From: Avedoeria sp964651245
GTDB taxonomy: Bacteria > Chloroflexota > Anaerolineae > Epilineales > Epilineaceae
Direction: 5' to 3'
DNA: 64,000 nt
Assembly (NCBI GenBank): GCA_964651245.1
Contig: CAZYVI010000003.1
Coordinates: 178,831-242,830 of the forward strand
The translations under genes and the position numbers were made by a program. This document shows, in pieces, positions 8,201-16,281 of this stretch (position 1 is the first letter of the stretch; every line of letters begins with the position of its first letter). Under the pieces are notes generated by a model that saw only the letters and a program-made list of their open reading frames with translations, made no database searches and was not told where the DNA came from.

Positions 8201-9224
8201 CCTCTCCGACCATCCCCTCCACCGCCACGCCGACGCCCTGGTCGAGACCGTCACCGTCCTGTCGGGCGACATCGACGAGAGCAAGGCCGGGCTGCCGGTG
8301 ACGATGGCCGGCCTGGTGACGTCGGTCCGAACGCTGGTCACCAAGAAGGGCGCCACGATGGCGTTCGTCAAGATCGAGGACCTCCAGGGCGACCTCGAGC
8401 TGACATTGTTCCCGCGCACGTTCGAGGCCACCCGCGACCTCTGGAAGGTCGACCGCGTCGTCCTGGTCCAGGGCAAGGTCGAGTTCCGCGGCGACCGCGC
8501 CCAGGTCCTGGTCGACCACGCCCAACCCTACGACCCCGATGGCGTCGACGCCGACGCCGCCGCAGCCGACCTGCCGACCGCGCCCGTCTGGCGCGTGCCC
8601 GCGCGCCCCGCGGCGGCCGCCGTCGTCAACGGCACCCTGGACATGGCGTGGTCGAGCCGTGAGGCGGGAGGCGTGAACGGCGTGGCGGATTCCGGGGCCG
8701 GCGGTCCAGGGGCACGGCATGCCGTGCCCCTACCGAACGGTACGGGTGTGGCCGCCGGCACGGCCGATGATGGTCCGCTGCCCGCGTGGGTCACCGACAC
8801 CGAGCGCGTCCTCGCCGCGATGCCGGACGCGGCGCCGGCGCCCGCGACCGCGATCGCGTCGGCCGTCGACATCGCGCCGGCCGTCGATGTCGCGCCCGCG
8901 CCCGACGGTCCGCCGCCGCCCGTCGCCCCGCCCGCGCCGCCCGCGCCGGCGGCCACCCAGCGGCCGGACGGCCCGACGTACCACCTCGAGGTCCGGCTGC
9001 CGGCCGGCCACGACGAGGGGGCGGCGATCGGGCTGCTGAGCGACGTCTTCAACCTGCTCGTCGGCTTCAGCGGGCCCGACCGGTTCTCGGTCATCCTGCC
9101 CAACGGCCACGACCTCGTCGAGCTCGAGTTCCCCAACAACACGACCCGCTACTGCGTCGACCTGCTGCGCAAGCTGTCGGCGATCGTCGGCGACGAGCGG
9201 CGGATCAAGGTCGCGGCGCGGTGA
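5256..9224 (+). CDS. dnaE: DNA polymerase III subunit alpha
   Basis: Catalytic subunit of the replicative DNA polymerase III. The 1322-residue protein has an N-terminal PHP domain beginning HLHVHSDYSLLDG and a PolC-type palm with PDIDLDF (catalytic aspartates at 394/396). A third palm Asp sits in KVDFLGLSTL (residue 569), with fingers YRPGPMEYIP and a tandem helix-hairpin-helix region. An OB fold lies near residues 1000-1090 (AGLVTSVRTLVTKKG). It is longer than the E. coli enzyme because of an Ala/Pro-rich linker at about 1100-1245 before a last conserved-looking domain. That linker contains an in-frame 22-bp palindromic repeat (residue 1152 onward). No proofreading exonuclease domain is seen, as usual for DnaE. 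A TATCCT hexamer ends 6 bases before the ATG, hinting at a short or absent leader. Confidence 0.97.
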   Translation: MPSFTHLHVHSDYSLLDGLARIPDLVQTAVERNFDALALTDHGVMFGAVQFVQYAQKAGLKPILGCELYVATRTRRDRDAQHDRKPYHLTALAENEVGYRNLVALVSRAQLEGFYYKPRVDRELLAAHAEGVVVFSGCPAAEVPRWLLEGDYARAREVAVWYRDTFPGRYYIELQVHDIDFLPRLNRDLLRLAADLDLPTVATNDVHYCRETDVRAHEVLLCVQTQTTMNDAKRMRIGDTFYLRTENEMAQLFREMPQALATTAEVAERCNVRLDFDGYKLPRFDVPPGQTPATYLRALCDEGVAARYGVVTDVVRQRLDYELAVIGQMGFESYFLIVWDLCRFAAEHGIWWNVRGSGAGSIVSYALRITNLDPLHHQLIFERFLNPSRISMPDIDLDFPDDQRDLLIQYAFRKYGHDRVAQIITFGTMGARAAIRDAGRALDYPLADVDRVARLVPAIPGKACGIADAMRPGTTDEPNEFYTAELVTLYRSEPDVQVLLDTAQTLEGVARHASTHAAGVVICDRPLTEVCPLHRPTRGSDDAAAVDELLAVTQYNMKDVETLGLLKVDFLGLSTLTVLRRAAELVERYHGVRYTLDNIPLDDPAIYRLLAEGNVTGVFQVEGAGMRRMLRDMRPNRFEHVVAAIALYRPGPMEYIPSYIKRLHGDEPVRYRHPALEPILAETYGIIVYQEQIIQIARDLAGYDAGEADTIRKAVGKKIKPELVKHRTTFVAGAVANGIPKATAEGIFDDIETFARYGFNKAHAADYAVIVCQTAFLKAHYPVEYLTALLSVDRDDTAKIAVVAADSRRQGVALLPPSVDASDLDFVIEAGTATSATAGDAGTPAGDEGAARRAIRFGLAAIKNVGEGQARAILAARADGPFTDLDDLCRRVDLRQVGKRALESLVKVGALDRYGTRAALLATLDRMVSASAAHHQAQDIGQLSLFGGVVDAAQPAMVTPLPELPRDVKAELAWEKELIGLYLSDHPLHRHADALVETVTVLSGDIDESKAGLPVTMAGLVTSVRTLVTKKGATMAFVKIEDLQGDLELTLFPRTFEATRDLWKVDRVVLVQGKVEFRGDRAQVLVDHAQPYDPDGVDADAAAADLPTAPVWRVPARPAAAAVVNGTLDMAWSSREAGGVNGVADSGAGGPGARHAVPLPNGTGVAAGTADDGPLPAWVTDTERVLAAMPDAAPAPATAIASAVDIAPAVDVAPAPDGPPPPVAPPAPPAPAATQRPDGPTYHLEVRLPAGHDEGAAIGLLSDVFNLLVGFSGPDRFSVILPNGHDLVELEFPNNTTRYCVDLLRKLSAIVGDERRIKVAAR
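8709..8730. repeat. Perfect 22-bp palindrome inside dnaE
   Basis: A perfect palindrome (GGGGCACGGC at the left, its complement GCCGTGCCCC at the right, followed by TAC). It lies in the linker of dnaE and encodes GARHAVPL in frame. The identical palindrome occurs at 11115-11136 inside hom. Its outer part (GTAGGGGC on the opposite strand) is shared with the inverted-repeat element at 45368-45554. Confidence 0.85.
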
Positions 9225-9246
9225 CGGGGCCGCAGCCACGCCCGCG

Positions 9247-10947
9247 ATGACCGGCCGGCGCCGCCTGCCCCGCGGCCTCGTCGCCGTCGTCGGCCTGTCG
9301 CTCGCCCTCAACAGCCTCGGCGCCGGCTGGGGCCTGCCCAACGACCGCTCGTGGTCCAACGACGACCCGACGCCGCGCGTGCCGCTGCGGATCGACCGGA
9401 TCTGGTGCTGCGGCGACGACAAGTACCCCTACCTCCAGCCGCTGCTGACGCGGGCGCTCTATGCGCCGTCGCTGGCCTGGTGGCGCGCCCGCGGCGACCT
9501 CGACGCGGCGTGCGACGACGTCGGCGACCGCGACTGCTACGCCCGCCCCTTCGAGCAGCTGGGCTGGCTCATGCGCCTGTCGCGCCTGCTGGCCGCCGCC
9601 ATGGGCGCCGGCACCGTGGCGGCCGTCTACGCCCTGGCCCAGCGGCTCTACCGCGACCGCCGCGCCGCCACCGGTGCCGGGCTGGCGGCGGCGGTCGTCC
9701 ACGAGCTCGTCCTGTTCAGCCACTGGGGCAACGTCGACGTCCCGTACCTCTTCTGGTTCGCCTGGTCGATCGTCGCCTTCGTCGCCGTCGTCGACCGCGG
9801 CCGCGGTCGCGACTACGCCGCGTTCGGGCTGCTGTCGGCGGCCGCGCTGTCGACCAAGGAGAGCATCGTCGGCGCCTACATCGGCGTCGGCGCGGCGATC
9901 CTCGTCGTCCACGCCCGGCGGGCGCTGGCCGCGGCGGCGGCCGCCGCGCCGTCGCTCGCGGCGCTGACGCCTGCGGCGCGCGCCGGCGTCGTGGCGCGCG
10001 CCGCAGGCGATCGGCGCCTTGTCGTGCTCGTCGTCGCGCTGTTCGGGCTGTACGGGGCCGTCAACAACGTCGTCTTCAACTGGGTGGGCTACCAGGCGCA
10101 TGTCGGCTATTGGCTGGCCGGCACCGGGATCGACCCCTGGAACGATCGCTTCGCCGGCCACGCCGCCTTGCTGGTCACGTTCGCGGCCCGGCTGCGCGAC
10201 GCGGTGGGCTGGCCGTGGCTGCTGGCGGCGGTCGTGGCGACCGCGTGGGCCGCGTGGCGCGACCGGCGCACGCTGTGGGTCGTCGTGCCGGCCGTCTCGT
10301 ACTACCTCTTCACGATCGCGCCGATCCGCTACGCCTACACCCGCTTCACGCTGCCGGTGGCGATCCTGCTGGCGGTGCCGCTGGGCCGGGCGTTGGCGGC
10401 GGCGTTCGGCGCGCGCGACGGCGGCGGCGCGGCGTCGCCGGGCGCGGCCGGGTCCGCCTGGGCGGCGCGGGTGGCGCGGGGGGCGCTGGCGATCGCCCTG
10501 GCCCACGGCCTCCTCTACAGCGTCCACGCCGACGTCATGCTGCTCACCGACGGCCGCTACGCCGCCGAGGCCTGGCTCGAGGCGGCCGTGCCGCGCGGGA
10601 CGACGGTCGTCGCGATCGGCTCGCCGAGCTACCTGCCGCGGCTGGCGTGGTTGGGCTACGACCCGGAGCGGCTCGACGACGACGAGGCGACGCTCTCCGA
10701 CGTCGTGGCCGAGGACGCCGCCGTCGTCGTGACGACGCGCCGCGCCCGGGCGCCGGGCATCGGCGCCGCGCCGACGCTCGTCGACGACCTCGTCGGCGCC
10801 GGCTACGACGTCGTCTACGACGCCGCCAGCCCGGCGCCGCTGGCGCCGCTGCTCGGGACGGCCTACATCGAATCGCGCGTCAACCCGCGGACGGTCGTGC
10901 TCGCGCGGCCGGGCGTCGTCGACGCTGCCGCCAGGAAGGCGCGGTGA
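9247..10947 (+). CDS. GT39-like membrane glycosyltransferase
   Basis: A 566-residue polytopic membrane protein resembling GT-C glycosyltransferases of the dolichyl-phosphate-mannose mannosyltransferase / ArnT group, which move lipid-linked sugars onto proteins or lipids outside the membrane. After a first membrane helix the exposed segment carries acidic residues (NDDPTPRVP and a CCGDD turn), where GT39 enzymes hold their catalytic acid. About ten hydrophobic helices follow, including a proximal FSHWGNVDVPYLFWF segment typical of the family. The C-terminal part (about 440-566) is a soluble nucleotide-fold-like domain with SPSYLPRL. It starts 22 bp after dnaE and its stop overlaps the hom start by four bases. 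The substrate cannot be read from sequence. Confidence 0.7.
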   Translation: MTGRRRLPRGLVAVVGLSLALNSLGAGWGLPNDRSWSNDDPTPRVPLRIDRIWCCGDDKYPYLQPLLTRALYAPSLAWWRARGDLDAACDDVGDRDCYARPFEQLGWLMRLSRLLAAAMGAGTVAAVYALAQRLYRDRRAATGAGLAAAVVHELVLFSHWGNVDVPYLFWFAWSIVAFVAVVDRGRGRDYAAFGLLSAAALSTKESIVGAYIGVGAAILVVHARRALAAAAAAAPSLAALTPAARAGVVARAAGDRRLVVLVVALFGLYGAVNNVVFNWVGYQAHVGYWLAGTGIDPWNDRFAGHAALLVTFAARLRDAVGWPWLLAAVVATAWAAWRDRRTLWVVVPAVSYYLFTIAPIRYAYTRFTLPVAILLAVPLGRALAAAFGARDGGGAASPGAAGSAWAARVARGALAIALAHGLLYSVHADVMLLTDGRYAAEAWLEAAVPRGTTVVAIGSPSYLPRLAWLGYDPERLDDDEATLSDVVAEDAAVVVTTRRARAPGIGAAPTLVDDLVGAGYDVVYDAASPAPLAPLLGTAYIESRVNPRTVVLARPGVVDAAARKAR

Positions 10948-12203
10948 GCGTCGGCAGCGTGCCGGTCGTCGTGCTCGGCCTCGGCGGGGTCGGGCGGGCG
11001 CTGCTGCGGCAGATCGTCGCGGCGCGCCGGACCCACGCCGCGCGGTGGGGCGTGTCGCTCGACGTCGTGGCGGTGGCCGACAGCGGTGCGGCGTGGGTCG
11101 CGCCGCAGCGGCGGGGGGCACGGCATGCCGTGCCCCTACATGACGGGGCGTTGTTGGCCGTGGTCGAGGCCAAGGCGGCGGGGCGGGGGATCGGCGACGT
11201 CGAGGGGTGGCGGGGGGAAGAGGACGGGTTGGGCGGAGCGGCCGAGGTCGCCGGCCGCCGGAGAGGAGAGGACGAGGTGTGGCAGGGGGGCGAAGCGCCG
11301 GAGCGCGGCGGCGACCCGTGGGCGTGGCGCGGGCTCGACCTGCCGCACGCCATCGTCGTCGACGTCACGGCCAGCGAGGCCACCACGGCGCCGCTGCGCG
11401 CCGCGCTCGAGCGCGGCTGGGACGCCGTGCTGGCGAACAAGCTGCCGCTGGCCGGCGCGCACGACGACTACCACTTCCTCACCGGCGGCGGCGTCGACGC
11501 GGGCGCGCCCGTCGTGCCCCGGCGGCACGGGCGGGCGCGCTGGGAGGCGACGGTCGGGGCGGGGGTGCCGCTCATCGCCACCCTCATGCGGCTCGTGGCG
11601 GCCGACGACGGCGTGGCGCGGATCGAGGGGACGTTCAGCGGCACGCTCAACTTCGTGGCCACCGAGCTGCGCGCCGGCCGGCCGCTCTCGGATATCGTCG
11701 CCGACGCGATGGCCCGCGGCTTCACCGAGCCCGACCCGCGCACCGATCTCGGCGGCCACGACATGGCCCGCAAGGCGCTCATCCTGGCCCGGATGCTCGG
11801 CTGGCGCCTCGACCTCGCCGACGTCGCCGTCGAGGGTCTCTACCCGCCGGAGTGGGACGACCCGGCCCACCCCGACCACGCCGGCGCCGTCGCCGCTTTC
11901 CTGCAGCGCCTGCCGTCGCTCGACGCGCCGACCGCCGCGCGCGCCGCCGCCGCGGCGGCCGAGGGCGGCGTGTACCGCCTGACGGCGACGGTCGCCGCCG
12001 GCCGCGCCGCCGTCACGCCGGCCGTCGTCCCCGCCGACAGCCCGCTCGGCCGCCTGACCGGCACCGACAACCTCGTCGCCTTCCACACCCGGTGGTACGA
12101 CCCGGCGCCGCTCGTCCTCCAGGGGCGCGGCGCCGGCGTCGAAGCGACGGCGTCGGGGGTGCTCTCGGACGTCGTCGAGCTGGCGATGGGGCGCCAGCGT
12201 TGA
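10944..12203 (+). CDS. hom: Homoserine dehydrogenase
   Basis: NAD(P)-dependent homoserine dehydrogenase, the branch enzyme reducing aspartate semialdehyde to homoserine for threonine and methionine synthesis. The 419-residue protein starts at GTG 10944, whose GTGA overlaps the upstream stop. It has an N-terminal dinucleotide fold (VVVLGLGGVGRALLR), VVDVTAS and LANKLPLAG, then the family signature GTFSGTLNFV and the catalytic stretch EPDPRTDLGGHDMARKA. No ACT domain follows, so feedback control by threonine through that domain is absent. Residues 58-65 are encoded by a 22-bp palindromic repeat, and a low-complexity Gly/Glu-rich loop at about 80-130 is extra compared with typical enzymes. Confidence 0.92.
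   Translation: MSVGSVPVVVLGLGGVGRALLRQIVAARRTHAARWGVSLDVVAVADSGAAWVAPQRRGARHAVPLHDGALLAVVEAKAAGRGIGDVEGWRGEEDGLGGAAEVAGRRRGEDEVWQGGEAPERGGDPWAWRGLDLPHAIVVDVTASEATTAPLRAALERGWDAVLANKLPLAGAHDDYHFLTGGGVDAGAPVVPRRHGRARWEATVGAGVPLIATLMRLVAADDGVARIEGTFSGTLNFVATELRAGRPLSDIVADAMARGFTEPDPRTDLGGHDMARKALILARMLGWRLDLADVAVEGLYPPEWDDPAHPDHAGAVAAFLQRLPSLDAPTAARAAAAAAEGGVYRLTATVAAGRAAVTPAVVPADSPLGRLTGTDNLVAFHTRWYDPAPLVLQGRGAGVEATASGVLSDVVELAMGRQR
11115..11136. repeat. Perfect 22-bp palindrome inside hom
   Basis: Identical to the palindrome at 8709-8730 including the TAC that follows. It encodes GARHAVPL in the same reading frame as in dnaE, placed between the first strand-helix unit of the Rossmann fold and the LLAVVEAKAAGRGI segment. 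Confidence 0.85.
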
Positions 12204-12258
12204 TCCGTAGGGTGATCCGTAGGGCGCGCCGCGTCGCCCGCCACGCAGGAGTGCGCCG

Positions 12259-12624
12259 ATGATGGACTTCGACCCTATGCGCCGCCGGCTCCTCGCCTTC
12301 CCCGGCGCCGTCGAGGACTTCCCGTTCGGTCCCGAGCACCACGTCGTCAAGGTGGCCGGCAAGATGTTCGCGATCCTGTCCGACGCCGACGCCGCCGGCG
12401 GCCCGGCGGCGGTCAGCCTGAAGTGCGACCCGGCGCTGGCGCCGCTCCTGCGCGAGCGCTACGCCGCGGTCACGCCGGGCTACCACCTGAACAAGGTCCA
12501 CTGGAACACCGTCACCCTCGATGGCAGCGTCCCCGACGACGAGGTCGACGACTGGGCGGTGATGTCGTACGAGCGGGTGGTGGCGGGGCTGCCGAAGGCG
12601 GTGCGGGCGGGGTTGGGGGTGTGA
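12259..12624 (+). CDS. MmcQ/YjbR family protein
   Basis: A 121-residue protein of the MmcQ/YjbR family (CyaY-like fold, often annotated as DNA-binding). Seen: an N-terminal FPGAVEDFPFGPEHHVVKVAGKMF block, SLKCDP near residue 54, and the hallmark PGYHLNKVHWNTVTLDG near residues 74-90, where the histidine and tryptophan are strongly conserved. The length matches the family. The cellular role is unknown. It lies 55 bp after hom, with two copies of GATCCGTAGGG in the gap, and is probably cotranscribed. Confidence 0.9.
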   Translation: MMDFDPMRRRLLAFPGAVEDFPFGPEHHVVKVAGKMFAILSDADAAGGPAAVSLKCDPALAPLLRERYAAVTPGYHLNKVHWNTVTLDGSVPDDEVDDWAVMSYERVVAGLPKAVRAGLGV

Positions 12625-12643
12625 GGGGCGGCGGGGGACCGGT

Positions 12644-12975
12644 CTAGTCGAAGAACCGCCCCACCGCCACCGCGAACCCCGGCAGCACGTCGCCCCCGTC
12701 CAGCACGTCCCCTTCGCCCAGCACGCGCGCCTCTTCCGCCCCGACCGGGCCGACTGCGCCGTCCGTGCCGTCCGCGCCGTCCGCGCCGCCCGGGCGCCGG
12801 TGGACGGTCACCGTCCGCTCCGCCGGCCGGATGACCCAGACGAGCGGCGTGCCGGCCTTCAGGTAGTCGTTGACCTTGGCCGCGACCTCGCGCGCCGTGT
12901 CGTTCGGCGAGACGACCTCGACGGCCAGGTCGGGCGGGCCTTCGATGAAGCCTTGCTGATCGAGCGGGGGCGCAG
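12644..12975 (-). pseudogene. 5'-truncated Uma2 family nuclease gene
   Basis: The C-terminal about 110 codons of a Uma2 (DUF820, PD-(D/E)xK restriction-like fold) protein. They are nearly identical to the intact copy at 15423-16019 from PLDQQGFIEGPPDLAVEVVSP to the final AVAVGRFFD. Similarity stops abruptly near 12975, and the N-terminal half seen in the intact copy is missing. The internal Gly/Ala-rich tract is expanded relative to the intact copy. No credible start is visible at the junction, so this is a truncated duplicate. Confidence 0.75.
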
Positions 12976-13021
12976 CGGGGTGCAAGTTGCACTCCCGGTC
13001 TTGCGCGCGCTGGTGAGCCCC

Positions 13022-13050
13022 TTGCGACCGAGGTCGCGGTGCCATATATT
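13022..13050 (+). promoter_or_regulatory. Sigma70-like promoter for propeller gene 1
   Basis: TTGCGA at 13022-13027 and TATATT at 13045-13050 are separated by 17 bp, about 75 bp before the beta-propeller gene start. Confidence 0.5.
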
Positions 13051-13123
13051 GCGGCCGACCTTCATCGTGATCACGCCTCATTCCTCGCCGCTCCCTCGCC
13101 GCAGCTGCAAGAGAACGTAGCCG

Positions 13124-15403
13124 ATGTCCCGTTCGCCGATCCGGCTGCAGCCGTCGTGCCGACCGTCGTCGTCCGGGCGACGCCGTTGGCCAGCGGTCGT
13201 TGCCGTCGGACTCGCCGTCCTCCTCCGCCCGGCACCCGACCTCCCTTCCATCGCCCAGGCACCGCAGCCGCCGCGCGCGCTCACATTCACGCCCGTCGGT
13301 CGTTTCGGAGGGCCGCTCAGCACCCTCGCGGCAGATGGCACGCGTGTCTTTGCGGTCCACGCTGGGGTCGTCCAGTCCTACGACGTCTCTGATGTGGCTG
13401 CGCCACGACTCGTTGGAACGAGCGCGCCCGTCGCCGACGCGGCGCTGCTCGCCGCCGGCGACGGCCTCGTGGCTGCGCTGGCCGACAGGACTGCGCCGAA
13501 CCTCCCGGCAGCGACGCTGACCGTGCTGGACGGGACGGTCGACGCGCTCCCCGTCGAATCGACCGTTGTGCTGCCGGGTTGTGAAGTCCGCGGGGCGCAG
13601 ATCGCGAGCGGACGAGTCGCTGTTGCGTGCGGGGCCGGCGGCGTCCGGATCGTCGACGTCCGTTCGACGGGTGGACCGACCGTCGTGCCGTTGCTGATGC
13701 CAGGGCTGGTACAGGCCGTGGCGTACGACGGACGGCGACTCCTTGTGGGCAAGGCACTGCGTGCCGAAGCGACGCGTGGAGCGGTCGCGCTCTACGACGT
13801 GACGGATGTGCTCCAGCCGGTGCCCGTGGCCGCCACGGCGTGGCCGGAGCCTGTTGCCGGCGTCGCCCTCGCCGGAGCGCACGGTGTCATCGCCTCGGAG
13901 TACGGCGTGAGGGTCGCCGTCGTCCGCCTCGGCGGGCCAGACCGGTTCGAGATCACGGCCGAGCAGTCGACGAGGGGTATCAGCCACGGGCGACTGGCCG
14001 TCGCGGGCACCCGAGCCGTGCTCGTCAGCACCGACCTGCGCGGCGACTCTTTTGTGATCGAGATCGACACCACCCGACCCGCTGCGCCGTTCGCGGTCGG
14101 TCCGGCCGCGAACGGCGGCATCACGGACGTCGTCCCGCTGCCGGACGGTCTCGTCGTGATCGACGCGCGGCGCGGCCTCGTGGCTTTCGCCCGCCGCGCG
14201 GACGGCGTGTACGGCGAACGCGGGCAGGTGGTAGCGCTCACAGGACCATTTGGCGCAGCGTTCAAGGGCGACGACCTCATCGTCGCTGACAACGATGCCG
14301 AGATCTGGGCGCTCGATGTTGCGGACCCGGCAGCAATCGCTGTCAGAGGCCGCGCGAGCATCCGCTGGGCCGGGGAGACCAATGCATGGTTCTGGCCTAC
14401 CCGCGGTGGGGGTCTGGTCATCACCGATCGCCTGGCCGTCGTGACGCGCGGTGCATCGTTCTGGCACACGGGCGGCCTGGCTGTCGTCGACATCGCCGAC
14501 CTGACCGCCATTCGACCGCGGTACACGTGGACGATCGACGACGAGAACGGCGCAGCCGCACTGGCACGTGAGTTCGGCTTCGACACGAACGGCAGCTACG
14601 ACCCCGTCATCGGGCCGGATGGGATCCTGGCGACGAGTTCGAGCGGCCTGGCCGAGTTCGGCCCTCCGGACGGCTCCGCACCGCGCCTGCAGCGACTGTG
14701 GCGCGACGGGCACGGCTGTACGGACCCGGGCTCGACAGTGTACGGCGACTGCGCTGCCTACGGCATCGTCCTCGACGGGACGACGGCCTACGTGGCCAAC
14801 GGCCAGGCCGGCGTCCGGGCGTACGACCTCAGGCCCGGCGCGCCGGCGGGGGCGGTTCGGACGTTCGACGGTCCGCCGGGCGCGCGCGACGTCGCCGTTG
14901 TCGGCGACGCACTCCTCGTTGTGCACGGCGATGGCCGGGCGACAGACGGTCTGCGCGCGATCGACCGCCGGACGGGCGCCGCGGTACGGAGCGTCCACGG
15001 CTTTTCCGGCGACCGGATCGAGATCGAGGACGATACGGCCTTCGTCTCGGCGCGGATCCTCCCGGACCAGGTGCCGGCCGTCCTGGCGTTCGACGTTCGC
15101 GACCCGTTCGCACCAGTGTCGCGGGGGCGCGAGGAAATCAGTGGTCCGTACGACCCCTCCGCTCCGCCGCATGTCGCGGTGAACGGCGACCTTTTGGCCG
15201 TCGTGTCCACGGCCGGGGTCTCCCTCTACCGCCTCGCGGACGGCGACGTCCTTCGTTCTACTACCCCGGAGTCGACGGTCACCCCGTGGCCGACATGGTA
15301 CCCGGGCGAACCCGGCGCGCGTTCCACGGTCATACCGCTGCCGACGGCCACGCCGTCCGCCCCGCCGGCAGCGCTGTACCTGCCGATCGCCCGGAACCGT
15401 TAG
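13124..15403 (+). CDS. Secreted beta-propeller (LVIVD-like repeat) protein 1
   Basis: A 759-residue exported protein paralogous to the gene at 16282-18582. A signal peptide (hydrophobic core about residues 24-35) is followed by repeated blade-like units of the form GxxVYVADxxxGLRxYDVSDPxAPxxxG (for example YDVSDVAAPRLVGT and ALDVADPAAIAVRG), the LVIVD / YVTN beta-propeller pattern. A short Thr/Pro linker precedes a C-terminal ALYLPIARNR tail. No catalytic motif is seen; a role in surface binding or scaffolding is possible but not shown. It converges on the intact Uma2 gene, with 19 bp between the two stops. Confidence 0.78.
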   Translation: MSRSPIRLQPSCRPSSSGRRRWPAVVAVGLAVLLRPAPDLPSIAQAPQPPRALTFTPVGRFGGPLSTLAADGTRVFAVHAGVVQSYDVSDVAAPRLVGTSAPVADAALLAAGDGLVAALADRTAPNLPAATLTVLDGTVDALPVESTVVLPGCEVRGAQIASGRVAVACGAGGVRIVDVRSTGGPTVVPLLMPGLVQAVAYDGRRLLVGKALRAEATRGAVALYDVTDVLQPVPVAATAWPEPVAGVALAGAHGVIASEYGVRVAVVRLGGPDRFEITAEQSTRGISHGRLAVAGTRAVLVSTDLRGDSFVIEIDTTRPAAPFAVGPAANGGITDVVPLPDGLVVIDARRGLVAFARRADGVYGERGQVVALTGPFGAAFKGDDLIVADNDAEIWALDVADPAAIAVRGRASIRWAGETNAWFWPTRGGGLVITDRLAVVTRGASFWHTGGLAVVDIADLTAIRPRYTWTIDDENGAAALAREFGFDTNGSYDPVIGPDGILATSSSGLAEFGPPDGSAPRLQRLWRDGHGCTDPGSTVYGDCAAYGIVLDGTTAYVANGQAGVRAYDLRPGAPAGAVRTFDGPPGARDVAVVGDALLVVHGDGRATDGLRAIDRRTGAAVRSVHGFSGDRIEIEDDTAFVSARILPDQVPAVLAFDVRDPFAPVSRGREEISGPYDPSAPPHVAVNGDLLAVVSTAGVSLYRLADGDVLRSTTPESTVTPWPTWYPGEPGARSTVIPLPTATPSAPPAALYLPIARNR

Positions 15404-15422
15404 CGGCAGTCAAGACCGTCAG

Positions 15423-16019
15423 CTAGTCGAAGAACCGCCCCACCGCCACCGCGAACCCCGGCAGCACGTCGCCCCCGTCCAGCACGTCCCCTTCGCCCAG
15501 CACGCGTTCTTCGTCCGTGCCGCCCGTGCCGTCCGCGCCACTCAGACTCCGGTGGACGGTCACCGTCCGCTCCGCCGGCCGGATGACCCAGACGAGCGGC
15601 GTGCCGGCCTTCAGGTAGTCGTTGACCTTGGCCGCGACCTCGCGCGCCGTGTCGTTCGGCGAGACGACCTCGACGGCCAGGTCGGGCGGGCCCTCGATGA
15701 AGCCTTGCTGATCGAGCGGATGATCGGCCCGCGGAAAGCGCAGGAACGCCGCGTCCGGCGCGCGCACGGTGTCGGGGTTGCGGAACAGGATGAAGCCGGT
15801 CTTGGCGGCGTACACGCGGCCGGCCCGGTGCCGGCGCACGTGGTCCATGATCCAGTACCCGGCGGTCGCACCCACCGCCCCATGCCCCCCACTGCCCGGC
15901 GACATCGCGACGTACACCCCCTTGACGAGCTCGGACCGCCCGGCCCGGCCCGACCACGCCGCCAGCTCCTCGGCCGTCATGCGCTTCGTCCGGCGGGGCG
16001 TGCCGGTGGGGGTGATCAT
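15423..16019 (-). CDS. Uma2 family endonuclease (intact copy)
   Basis: A 198-residue Uma2/DUF820 protein with the PD-(D/E)xK nuclease-like fold. Seen: MTAEELAAW near the start, ELVKGVYVAMSP, the acidic PDAAFLRF strand, PDLAVEVVSPND with the metal-binding Asp and Glu, and KVNDYLKAGTPLVWVIRP carrying the Lys. The start at 16017-16019 is set by GGAGGAGG just upstream; the frame is open further up but without family similarity. Uma2 proteins are abundant in Chloroflexota and cyanobacteria and their function is unknown. A 5'-truncated copy lies at 12.6-13.0 kb and a tail remnant at 18.6 kb. Confidence 0.85.
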   Translation of the reverse strand: MITPTGTPRRTKRMTAEELAAWSGRAGRSELVKGVYVAMSPGSGGHGAVGATAGYWIMDHVRRHRAGRVYAAKTGFILFRNPDTVRAPDAAFLRFPRADHPLDQQGFIEGPPDLAVEVVSPNDTAREVAAKVNDYLKAGTPLVWVIRPAERTVTVHRSLSGADGTGGTDEERVLGEGDVLDGGDVLPGFAVAVGRFFD

Positions 16020-16195
16020 GGCGGGCCTCCTCCAACAGCGATCCGCGCTCGCGCTGGGGGGGGCGAGCGGCGTGCCAAGCCTACTGCTCGGGTGGCACGG
16101 CCGCAACCGGGGTGGCGACACACTCGCGACGGCACGTGTCCGAACGCGCTCCGGCCGCGCGTGCAAAGGGCGAGCCGTGGTGCTCGGCACGCTCG

Positions 16196-16224
16196 TTACG
16201 ACGACCGTGACGATCGAATACAAT
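16196..16224 (+). promoter_or_regulatory. Sigma70-like promoter for propeller gene 2
   Basis: TTACGA (16196-16201), 17 bp spacer, TACAAT (16219-16224), about 58 bp before the ATG of the second beta-propeller gene. Confidence 0.5.
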
Positions 16225-16281
16225 GCCACTCCACCCTTCGGAGTCACGCCCGTCCGCGCCTCTGGCGCCAGGAGGTTGGCG

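Noticed and set aside
6276..8720. 814-codon open frame antisense to dnaE
   Set aside because: It mirrors the codon structure of dnaE in very high-GC DNA; its translation is Val/Asp/Gly/Arg-rich with no domain pattern.
12859..13074. 71-codon minus-strand ORF overlapping the truncated Uma2
   Set aside because: Its second half is the Uma2 sequence read in a wrong frame; the first half has no support.
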